This document shows positions 22,201 through 29,811 of a stretch of DNA of 31,127 nt, piece after piece. A model generated the notes under the pieces. It was not told where the DNA came from, ran no database searches, and saw nothing but the letters and a program-made list of their open reading frames with translations. The stretch comes from Christensenella sp. UBA3770 (GTDB lineage: Bacteria > Bacillota > Clostridia > Christensenellales > CAG-1252): contig DFFS01000032.1 in NCBI GenBank assembly GCA_002371075.1, forward strand, positions 1-31,127. The letters run 5' to 3'. The translations under genes were made by a program, and so were the position numbers. Numbering within the stretch: the first letter of the stretch is position 1; every line of letters starts with the position of its first letter.

Positions 22201-22396
22201 TGGCGGCAAAACCCTTACGGTCGGCGCGTTTGACGTCATCGCGGGGGGCGCCGTGACCCTTAAAAACGGCGTGCTCAAAGTGGACGAATCCTTTACGGTA
22301 ACCGCCTCGTCGGGCATGTTCTTTGTGAGCGTGACGGATGAAAACGGCGCGCCGAGAGCCGCCTCGGGTGAGACCCAAATCATTCTTTCGGAGTAA
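19235..22396 (+). CDS. Secreted cohesin-like / MBG / dockerin protein
   Basis: A 1,053-aa exoprotein and first gene of the operon. A Sec signal peptide ends at about residue 34 (RVASA). Residues about 37-240 look like a divergent cohesin (GDEVTITYKLVVNDG, then GGFTPAFDESAFRLVSF). About 245-640 are MBG-like beta repeats. About 657-825 contain InlB/Flg_new-type strands (FAFMYWFVDDD, LLTAKWEKSEF). Residues 836-915 are a dockerin with two canonical calcium loops, DLNGDGVVTADD and DTNGDGSADTRD, 52 residues apart. The C-terminal 137 residues resemble the beta segment after the dockerin of the 2,181-aa protein. There is no C-terminal anchor. The start is ATG 19235 because CGGAGG lies 6 nt upstream. 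An in-frame GTG at 19214 has no site. The next gene begins 12 nt after the stop. Confidence 0.85.
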   Translation: MTVRKNKWVSFALVACLALALLFAVLAAPTRVASAEGERMVLEQVVSTTSVESAVAGVYPAVHEGDEVTITYKLVVNDGMKHGGFTPAFDESAFRLVSFAVDTNYYSLMNDYSHPGVDPVTGDPTELHLTAAEFIAEHNAAIAAGQAPYTSRLTFYVTYVGEKGAENVTSDHFITVKYVAAKDLIAPLGAGENAVFDFGFNMANNGQFTNAAASGDLELPIYMREGEEVLPLSDDHFTMVVKAAVNASVPQDQTIHFVRSGSDLVLNTAAIEVDYVYPAFEPTEENPYLADGGEVTFLFYEKVGDEFVLIKDQYDNPAYPDAVNMTYVYVRAVFAGTDHYLSYETEEPVHISIAPMYVDVPDLRLYASDREEAGVYDADEMTVALADVVYGSDLTLKELVEEEEVNFALPEAPATVAGNFAFAYYVKNQGDYVLVDYDPLTTELLPVGEYMVVITPVDPVRMSFLDAPQDQIAVLFNVVPATLTVRTLIGGQALYNVTYGDAAPLASAFSYVVEGVAAADDATAVTDALDLSIQSENAYVQYAPAGSYVYQTAVNGDVPANYVLGDVLTATIAVGAKALVPEVEYIHGVATFSFTGTFNEDEVSVRYAVDGAELPGSTYTASSEDYDKNLAETAVVVTVTPIDNANYTVGEAELLYVKKVSFRSVGDYVNATSVPREQYVYAGCTAVLPDEVPRFALFAFMYWFVDDDAVAYDFDTAVTADVLLTAKWEKSEFTFVFRALNESADYLTGTYRNLAWDDVHGKFVLAEESTSFLFTKNTVIPRDVEINGFRVATWVKAVKVQGEYVYTPVDRFEALVSVESDEDAFYIAKMALNVGKGDLNGDGVVTADDVIMMKKYLVGVSFDTIETEASAWTAAVADPLADPFYFPVWDTNGDGSADTRDVLVVCRALATGYDYEIKQNVTVVDGVYVSGEQIVPVAGTVYVGEVTPVADEEALGAVLAGGRKAALTADVDLSDFDEFVSDGDVYIDLGGKTLTVGAFDVIAGGAVTLKNGVLKVDESFTVTASSGMFFVSVTDENGAPRAASGETQIILSE

Positions 22397-22408
22397 GGAG
22401 GGCGCCAG

Positions 22409-23140
22409 ATGAAAAAACTTGTTGTCTTTACACTTCTCATTTGTTTGACGCTCGTTTGCTTTGCGGGCGTTACGGCAACGGCGTTTGCCGAAGCAAACGA
22501 CGTGGAAGCCGCGCTTGACCTTCGCGTCGAGGGGGAGGAGATCCTCGCCACCGTTTCGCTTGTCAAAAACGACGGCATCGTGGACCTGTACCTGCGCGTG
22601 GAGTACGACACAGACGCGCTGGAACTTTTGAGCAGAGACTTTGGCAAGACGCTTGCCTCGCTTGACCCCGTTGACAACTTTGAAGAGGGCAAGTACGAGT
22701 ATCCTTACCGCGTGATCTACGCCGGCAGCGGCTCCAACAACAAAGAAACCGGCGCGCTGTTCTTCCTGCGGTTTAAGATCAAGGACGGGGCTGCCGGCAA
22801 CCACAACGTAAAACTCGTCGTGCGCCAAGTGGGCTATTTGACGTCCGGCTCGGGTGCGGAACCCGTTTACAACACCAAGTACGGCGAGCCCATTGACCTG
22901 ATGAACGCCTCCTCCGCCAAAACCGGCGGCGTGACCGTCAGCGACAAGACCGTTGCCATCGGGATAAGCGGCGAAGTCAAAGTGGTGGAGACCCCCGCCC
23001 CCGAAAAAGAGGGCAAAAACGAGCTGATGATCGGGCTGATCGTCGGCGGCGTGATGATTGTGGTGGGCGCGGTCATCATCGCGTATATCGCCTACCGCAA
23101 AAAACAAAACGACACAAACGATCCCAAGCAAAATGACTGA
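22409..23140 (+). CDS. Small membrane-anchored cohesin protein
   Basis: A 243-aa protein: signal peptide 1-28 (TAFA cleavage), one cohesin-like domain (about 30-185), then a Pro/Glu/Lys linker, a C-terminal transmembrane helix (LMIGLIVGGVMIVVGAVIIA) and a short charged cytoplasmic tail. Cohesin features are the paired strands EILATVSLVKNDGIVDLYLR, the VEYDTDALELL strand and turn, and ALFFLRFKIKDGAAGNHNV, the typical last core strand pattern. Cohesins bind dockerins, so this is a plausible anchoring receptor for the dockerin proteins encoded at 19235 and 11285 (inference). AAGGAGG overlaps the stop of the preceding gene, and the following gene starts 14 nt after its own stop. Confidence 0.85.
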   Translation: MKKLVVFTLLICLTLVCFAGVTATAFAEANDVEAALDLRVEGEEILATVSLVKNDGIVDLYLRVEYDTDALELLSRDFGKTLASLDPVDNFEEGKYEYPYRVIYAGSGSNNKETGALFFLRFKIKDGAAGNHNVKLVVRQVGYLTSGSGAEPVYNTKYGEPIDLMNASSAKTGGVTVSDKTVAIGISGEVKVVETPAPEKEGKNELMIGLIVGGVMIVVGAVIIAYIAYRKKQNDTNDPKQND

Positions 23141-23154
23141 TATGGAGAACGGAA

Positions 23155-26100
23155 ATGGAAAAGACTGTTAACAAAACGAACAAATGGCTGATCAAACTCG
23201 TGGCGATCCTCGCTGCGTGCGTGCTGCTTCTTGTGGGGCTATCGCTCCTAAGAACAAGCCAAAACGCAACCGCGGCGGAGTACGCCGAGCAGACGCTGAC
23301 CCTTTCAAGCGCCAGCGTGCATTGCGGGCAGGAGTTTGACGTGGACCTTGCCATCCAAAACAATGGGCAGGGCATTCAGGCGGTGCGTTTGGAGATCACC
23401 TACGACACCTCCGTGATGACCTTGGTCGGCGTGGAGGCAAAGGACCCCGCAAACGGCAGCGCTTGGTCCGCCAACTTCAATGCGGCGGGTGAGGACCCCG
23501 CGGGCGGGTACGCATCGTACGGCACTGCGGAGAGGCCCTTCGTCCTTTTGTGGATCGGCTCTTCCAAACTGTACGGCGAGGGCACGATCGCAACCCTGTC
23601 CTTTACTTCCAACATCATGGCGGACGAGGGCAAGTACGACATCAACGTGCACGTGGATACCAACAGCACGCTCCTTGCCCGGGGTCAAAAGCGTGATCTG
23701 CACGTTTACGGCGACACCGAAACCCTTACCTTGCTTCCCCCCGTTTATAGCGTGAGGCTTTTAAACTACGACGGCACCACGTACGCCTATCAGCCAAGCA
23801 CCGAGCAGATCGTCACCATCGCGCAGGCAATGGAACTCCAAGAAGAACCTCCCGTGAGACCCGACGACGAAAATCAATACTCCTACACTTTCCGCGGCTG
23901 GCGTTTGATGACAACGCACCCGGAATGCGACGAGAACCATCTTGTCTACGAACCCACCTTTACCGCGGTTGCCTTAAAGCATCTCATCACCTTTAAGAAA
24001 GGTATCAAGGAGGAAAACGCAAGTGTGGTTCGCTTTGAAGGCGACAACACCTACGAAACCGTCCTCGAAATTCCGTACGCTTCCATCATCGATTTTGACA
24101 GCCAGGTCCCGGCAAAGATCGACGAGTACACCTTCGACGGGTGGTATTCCGACGAGGATTGCACGGTGCCCGTTACCTTTGTGACCATGCAGGATCACAA
24201 CACGACGGTTTACGGCTGCTACCGCTACAACGCGGATGATCCCGCCGTCACCACCACGACCCTTTCGGTGGAGACCGCCGTGCAGGACGGCTACGTGGTG
24301 GCAACCATCTCCGTAACCAAAAACACCGGCTTCAATTCCATGCGTTTTGCACCCGCGTTTGACCAAAGCAAACTGACCTTCGTGGGCTTCCTGTATGAGT
24401 CGGACAGCCCGTTCTACGGTGCCTTTAGGCTTACCGCGCCGGAGATCAACGACACCGTCAAGGCGGGCGGCGACATCCAAGACGAGTGGCAAACCCTTGC
24501 GGATGGGGAAAGCATCGACGGAAAGAGCTTCCTTTTTATCAACGCCAACCGCAACGTGTTTATCACCGGCAAACTGTTGAAACTGAAGTTTGCCGTCAAA
24601 GCGGATGCCGAGACGGGCAGCGCCTCCATCGGCGTGAACTTCGGTGAAAAGAACGTGACCCGCTTCGTTGCGGACGGCACCCCCTGGTACGCCAATGCGG
24701 CGGTGCAAAGTGCTTCCGCTGCCGTGAAGAGGGTGGTAAAACCCACGGCGTATCTTCCCGAAGACAACAAGACTTACACGTACGCGGGCGGGCAGACCGT
24801 CACCTACGAGTTTAAGACGGAGGGCGGCAAAAACGACTACACCCTCACGGGCAACACGCGCACGACGGCGGGTTCCTCCACCGTCATCGCAACCTTAAAG
24901 AGCGTTGCCAACACGCTTGTCACCTGGGCGGACGGCACCACCGATCCGTTGGAGTTCGGTTTTGAAGTGTTGCCTTTTGCGGTCACCAAGCCGGTGGCTG
25001 CGGGCGGCGACTACGTCTACGACGGCAACGACAAGATCTTTGCCTTTACGGCGGAGTCACTGGTACATAAAAACGTCTATTACACGATTTCCGGCGACAC
25101 AAAAAAGCTCGTCGGCGTTTATGAAGTCAAAGCAGTGCTGGCGGACAAAGCAAACACCGTTTGGGCGGGCAGCACCACGGCGGATCTTACGTTTGGGTTT
25201 ACGATCCAAAGGAAAAAGGTCACAAAGCCCACGGCGTATCTGCCCGAAGATAACAAAACCTACACCTATGCGGACGGTGCCACTCTCACCTATGAGTTTA
25301 AGACGGAGGGCGGCAAGACGGACTTTACCGTCACAAACAACACGCGCACGACGGCGGGCACGTCCACCGTTAACGTCGCGCTTAACGACAAAGCCAACAC
25401 CGAGTGGGCGGATGACGATCAGACGGTGGACGTCGACGACTTGAGCTTTACCTTTACGGTGGGCAAGAAGTCGGTGACTAAGCCCACGGCGTATCTGCCT
25501 GCGGATAACAAGACCTACACGTACGCGAACGGCGCCACCCTCACCTACGAGTTTAAGACGGAGGGCGACAAAACCTATTATTCCGTGGATGGCAACGTGC
25601 AGACGGACGCCGACAGCTACGTCGTAACGGTTTCCTTAACCGACGTCGACAACACGATGTGGGAGGGCGGCTCAACGGAGGATTTGGAGTTTGCCTTTGT
25701 GATCGGCAGGCGTTTCTTGCCCACGCCCGTCTTGGCAGAGAAGGCGTACACCGGCTTTGCGCAAAAGGCGGACGTCTCTTTCCTGACGGGAGAGGAGCCC
25801 TATGAAGTGAAACAAAACGACGAGCACACCGAAAAGGGCGTGTACGATGTCGTCTTTACCTTTAAGGAGGGCGCGTTTGACAACTACGGTTGGGAGGATA
25901 GCCTGACGGAGGACGTGGTGGCGGAGTTCCGCATTACAACCGTCGTCAACAAATGGACGGTCACGCCGATGGTGGTCGGCAAAACCTACGACGGCACCCC
26001 CGCTTGGGTTTCCGCCGCAGCTGCGGAACAGGGCGAGGTCGTGGTGACCTATCGCTTGCAAACCTCCACTGAGGCGTACAGCGCCGTCGCGCCCGTTGAT

Positions 26101-29100
26101 TCCGGCGACTATTACGTAAAGTTCTACGTGGAGGGCACCGAAAGCTACGGCAGCTTGACCGAGATCCTTTCGTTTACGATCACCAAAGTGCGTTTGACCG
26201 CACCCACCGAAACCACAAAGTCCTACGTCTATAACGGCAGTGAACAGACGTATGAGTTTGGCGTTGCCGGCGATACCGAAAAGTACAGCGTGACAAACGG
26301 CAAGCGCACCAAGGCGGGGCAACAAAACGTGGTCGTTTCCATTTTGGACAAAAACAACTACGTTTGGAAGGGCGCTACGCCGGAGGAGGACAACGTCCTT
26401 GACATCACCTTCCCGTTCTCCATCGCAAAGGTGGCGATTGCCTGCCCCACGCCGGAGGAAAAGACCTACGTTTACACCGGCAGGGAGCAAACGTTTGAGT
26501 TCTCTTCCGCCGTGGATACCGATCGCTACACGATCACGGGGCGCACCCGCACCGGCGCAGGAGAGCAAACGGTGACCGTCTCCTTGATCGACAAAGACGA
26601 CTATTGCTGGACGGGCGGCAGCTCGGAAGACAGGACCTTTGACTTTGTCATCGACAGGGCAAAGCTCACCGTACCCGTCGCAAGCGACAGAAAATACGTT
26701 TACAACGGCAGCGAACACACCTTTGAGTTTGACGTAGCGGGCGATACCGATCAATACGTTGTGACCGGCAACAAGCGCACCGACGTCGGCACGCAAACGG
26801 TGACCGCGTCCATCCTTTACAAGGACAACTATGAATGGGCGGATCAGACGATCCTTGACAAAACCTACACCTTCTCCGTCTCTTACGCGTCGGTTACCGC
26901 AATCACGGAGGGGGCTGACGCCTACCGTGTGACCATTGCTTCGCAAAACGGCTTTGACGCGGCAAGCGCGTTTATTCTGGCAAAGGCTTCTCCCGATGCG
27001 GATGAGCTCCTTGCCGCCATTGCCGCTGCCGAAAAGAGGGCGGCGCTCGGTCAACTGACCGACGAGGACGCGCAGGCGCTCGTACGCAACAAGTGCTTGG
27101 TGGCTTCCCTCGTGTTGAACTTGTCGCCCATCGTCGGCGTCGGCACGTACGACTACGAAGTCACGCTCCCCGCTTTCCGCGCGGGCGTCGTGGTGATCCG
27201 CTTTGTGGGTGACGACGTGGAGGTCTTTGACACGACCGCCGTCGGGGAGGACAAAGTTACCTTCCGTTCCGATAAGGTGGGCAACTTTGTGATCCTTGCC
27301 GATCACGCCTTTGTTTTGGAGATCGCAGACGAGGCGTACTTGAAGAGCGCCGCCACCTGCGAGAATGCGGCGGTTTACTACAAGAGTTGCGCTTGCGGCG
27401 AGTGCGGCGAGGAAACCTTCGTTTACGGCGAACCCCTCGGACACGACTATGATTTTGAAAACATCCTTTGGGTTTGGAGCGACGATCACGTGAGCGCGAC
27501 GGCTGTCGTGGCTTGTAAGCGCGACGCTTTGCACAGCACGGTTTTCCGTACGACGGTCTCCGTCATCGAGCGCGTGGCGCCCGGCGCGGACACCTCGGGT
27601 TACGTCGTTCGCGAGGCAAGTTTCGTTCATCAAAACGTGACCTATCGCAACACCGATCGTGAGGTGCTTCCCGCAAACGGGCACGTGTTTACCGCCATGC
27701 CCACCTGGGTGTGGAAAACGGTAAACGGCGTTTATTCCGTAAAGGCGCTCTTTACCTGCGATTGCGGCGAAAAGACCATTACGCTGGACGCCACCGTTAC
27801 GGCGGATGCTTCCGCAAGCAAGATCCTTTACACCGCCGAAGTGGTGTTCCAAGGCGCCCTGTATCGCGATCAAAGGGAGATCGATCGCCCCGTGGTGATC
27901 TTTGACTTCAACGACCGCGTGACGGATCAGATCAGCATGTTTGTCCTCCCGGGCGACAGCGTCGCGTTCGTCAACGCCCCCGCGCGTGCGAACTACGTCT
28001 TCGCCGGTTGGCGTGACGAAAACGGCACCTTGATCGTCAAGGATCAAAACGGCGACTTTTTGGAATACAAAGTCGGCTTTGACCGCGTGGTCTTCACTGC
28101 GGAGTGGAAGAGCTATGCTTCGCTTGAAGTTCGCGTCACCGACACTTCGGGTGCGGCGATCGACGGCGCCAACGTTTATCTGTACGACGGCGAGATCGTC
28201 AAGTACAGCGGCGCTACGGACGCCACCGGCGACATCAACTTTGAAAAGGTGTTGTTCGGCAACTACAAGCTTGTGGTCACCTATCCCTACGTGGACGATG
28301 CTTTGATCACAAGAAGCGACGACCTTGACGTGGATGAAGCCATCGTGCGCGCCGCCATCAGTTTGCCGAGAAACAAGTTTAACACCATCGTGGAGGGCGT
28401 CGGTTCCGCCGAGGGCTTGGACGGCGCGATCTCCGACGAGGAGAAAAACGGCATCTCCGATGCGGAAGTGGGCGGCACCGTCAACGAGATCGTGATCACG
28501 CAAAAGCGTGTGACCACCGTTGCGGAAGAGATCAAGCAGGAAATGACCTCCAAGCTTCGCCGCGACGACAGCTCCGGTCTCGGCACGTTTATCGATTTCT
28601 ACGACGTGACCATCATCAAGACGACCACCATCAGAAACGCCGCAGGCGCGCAATACGTCAAGCAGGAAAACATCAAGGTGGCGGAGAAATTCCAAACCAA
28701 CATCTTCCCGCTTACCACCGAACTCAGGCGTGCGCTTGCCACGTTTGGCGGCAATGCGGATAACGTCTTCGTTTACAAGAGACACATGTACGACACCGGC
28801 GTGGTTGTGATCTACAACCTGCCCAAACTCTCGGAGGAGGAGGGCGAAAAGGCGGATATCGAGTGCTTCTTTATCAAGCACGTTGCGGGCGAGGAGTACA
28901 TTGCTATCCGTCAAAAGGAATACAGCGTTTTGGCGCTTGGCGTTTCGCCCGAGCCCATCTTGCTTGCCAACGAGTTCTTGTCTCTTTCCGTTGCAGATAC
29001 AACGTTTGGCGACGCGCCGTCCCTGCCCTCCGCTGAGGCAAGATACGGCTCCGCAACCGTTGTTTACACCTATTCTACGGAAGAAAACGGCGATTATACC

Positions 29101-29811
29101 GAGACCGTTCCGACGGCAGCGGGCACTTACTACGTAAAGGCGTTTATCCCGGCGACCAACGTTTACGCCGCTGCGGAAAAGGTGGTTTCCTTTACGATCA
29201 AAAAGAAGGTCGTCGCTCGTCCCACTGCCGACGGCACAAAGTACGTCTATAACGGCGCGGCGCAGACCTACGTGATCGCGGCAAACGACGGATACGTGGT
29301 TAGCGGCAACGTCAAGACGGATGCAGGAAAGTACGTTGTGACCGTGTCTCTTGCCGATCCCGCAAACACCGTTTGGGACAGCGGTCTCGGCGATGCGCTG
29401 ACCTTTGACTTTGTGATCGAAAAGAAAAAGCTTGCCGACGTGGAAGGCATCAAGTTTGAAAACAAAAAGTTCTGGTTTAACGGCAAGAAGCATTGCATCG
29501 CGGTCAGCGGCGAGTTGCCCGAAGGGGTTGAGGTGGTCTATCAAGGCAACGGCGAATCCGACCTCGGAAAGTTCCTTGTGACGGCAACCTTTGTTTCCAC
29601 AAATCCCAACTACGACGTGTCCGAGCCGTTGACGGCGGTTATGCAGATCCGCCTCAATTGGATCCCCATCGTGATCTTGACTGTCATCGTTCTTGCGATC
29701 CTGATCATCGTGATCGTGGTGGTGGAAAAACTGTTAAAGAAGCTGAAGAGCGGCGGGGGAGGCCCCTCCGACAAACAAGAGAAAGCAGAGGAGGGCTCCG
29801 ACAATGACTGA
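23155..29811 (+). CDS. Giant membrane-anchored double-cohesin scaffold protein
   Basis: A 2,218-aa protein. It has an N-terminal signal helix (about 12-32). Cohesin 1 is about 41-195 (GQEFDVDLAIQNNGQGIQAV, LEITYDTSVMTLVGVEA). Two InlB/Flg_new-type repeats are at 195-365 (TFRGWRLM, TFDGWYSDEDC). Cohesin 2 is about 366-525 (FNSMRFAPAFDQSKLTFVGF). Nine MBG/YDG-like repeats span about 529-1250. A Cys-containing region (about 1386-1652) has CACGECG and CDCG motifs. A carboxypeptidase-regulatory-like beta sandwich is at about 1655-1739, an unrecognised region follows, and three more MBG-like repeats span about 1942-2166. The C-terminus is one transmembrane helix (about 2169-2192) and an acidic tail. 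GGAG lies 7 nt before the ATG. No enzyme domain was seen. The next gene overlaps by 8 bp. The likely role is a scaffold displaying dockerin partners. Confidence 0.88.
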   Translation: MEKTVNKTNKWLIKLVAILAACVLLLVGLSLLRTSQNATAAEYAEQTLTLSSASVHCGQEFDVDLAIQNNGQGIQAVRLEITYDTSVMTLVGVEAKDPANGSAWSANFNAAGEDPAGGYASYGTAERPFVLLWIGSSKLYGEGTIATLSFTSNIMADEGKYDINVHVDTNSTLLARGQKRDLHVYGDTETLTLLPPVYSVRLLNYDGTTYAYQPSTEQIVTIAQAMELQEEPPVRPDDENQYSYTFRGWRLMTTHPECDENHLVYEPTFTAVALKHLITFKKGIKEENASVVRFEGDNTYETVLEIPYASIIDFDSQVPAKIDEYTFDGWYSDEDCTVPVTFVTMQDHNTTVYGCYRYNADDPAVTTTTLSVETAVQDGYVVATISVTKNTGFNSMRFAPAFDQSKLTFVGFLYESDSPFYGAFRLTAPEINDTVKAGGDIQDEWQTLADGESIDGKSFLFINANRNVFITGKLLKLKFAVKADAETGSASIGVNFGEKNVTRFVADGTPWYANAAVQSASAAVKRVVKPTAYLPEDNKTYTYAGGQTVTYEFKTEGGKNDYTLTGNTRTTAGSSTVIATLKSVANTLVTWADGTTDPLEFGFEVLPFAVTKPVAAGGDYVYDGNDKIFAFTAESLVHKNVYYTISGDTKKLVGVYEVKAVLADKANTVWAGSTTADLTFGFTIQRKKVTKPTAYLPEDNKTYTYADGATLTYEFKTEGGKTDFTVTNNTRTTAGTSTVNVALNDKANTEWADDDQTVDVDDLSFTFTVGKKSVTKPTAYLPADNKTYTYANGATLTYEFKTEGDKTYYSVDGNVQTDADSYVVTVSLTDVDNTMWEGGSTEDLEFAFVIGRRFLPTPVLAEKAYTGFAQKADVSFLTGEEPYEVKQNDEHTEKGVYDVVFTFKEGAFDNYGWEDSLTEDVVAEFRITTVVNKWTVTPMVVGKTYDGTPAWVSAAAAEQGEVVVTYRLQTSTEAYSAVAPVDSGDYYVKFYVEGTESYGSLTEILSFTITKVRLTAPTETTKSYVYNGSEQTYEFGVAGDTEKYSVTNGKRTKAGQQNVVVSILDKNNYVWKGATPEEDNVLDITFPFSIAKVAIACPTPEEKTYVYTGREQTFEFSSAVDTDRYTITGRTRTGAGEQTVTVSLIDKDDYCWTGGSSEDRTFDFVIDRAKLTVPVASDRKYVYNGSEHTFEFDVAGDTDQYVVTGNKRTDVGTQTVTASILYKDNYEWADQTILDKTYTFSVSYASVTAITEGADAYRVTIASQNGFDAASAFILAKASPDADELLAAIAAAEKRAALGQLTDEDAQALVRNKCLVASLVLNLSPIVGVGTYDYEVTLPAFRAGVVVIRFVGDDVEVFDTTAVGEDKVTFRSDKVGNFVILADHAFVLEIADEAYLKSAATCENAAVYYKSCACGECGEETFVYGEPLGHDYDFENILWVWSDDHVSATAVVACKRDALHSTVFRTTVSVIERVAPGADTSGYVVREASFVHQNVTYRNTDREVLPANGHVFTAMPTWVWKTVNGVYSVKALFTCDCGEKTITLDATVTADASASKILYTAEVVFQGALYRDQREIDRPVVIFDFNDRVTDQISMFVLPGDSVAFVNAPARANYVFAGWRDENGTLIVKDQNGDFLEYKVGFDRVVFTAEWKSYASLEVRVTDTSGAAIDGANVYLYDGEIVKYSGATDATGDINFEKVLFGNYKLVVTYPYVDDALITRSDDLDVDEAIVRAAISLPRNKFNTIVEGVGSAEGLDGAISDEEKNGISDAEVGGTVNEIVITQKRVTTVAEEIKQEMTSKLRRDDSSGLGTFIDFYDVTIIKTTTIRNAAGAQYVKQENIKVAEKFQTNIFPLTTELRRALATFGGNADNVFVYKRHMYDTGVVVIYNLPKLSEEEGEKADIECFFIKHVAGEEYIAIRQKEYSVLALGVSPEPILLANEFLSLSVADTTFGDAPSLPSAEARYGSATVVYTYSTEENGDYTETVPTAAGTYYVKAFIPATNVYAAAEKVVSFTIKKKVVARPTADGTKYVYNGAAQTYVIAANDGYVVSGNVKTDAGKYVVTVSLADPANTVWDSGLGDALTFDFVIEKKKLADVEGIKFENKKFWFNGKKHCIAVSGELPEGVEVVYQGNGESDLGKFLVTATFVSTNPNYDVSEPLTAVMQIRLNWIPIVILTVIVLAILIIVIVVVEKLLKKLKSGGGGPSDKQEKAEEGSDND

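Noticed and set aside
25672..29544. A 1,290-codon open frame antisense to the scaffold gene
   Set aside because: It is produced by the codon bias of the sense gene, which has strong domain matches, ribosome sites and operon spacing. The antisense translation shows no family. The same applies to the long antisense frames at 6743-8773, 14921-17257 and 20747-23131.
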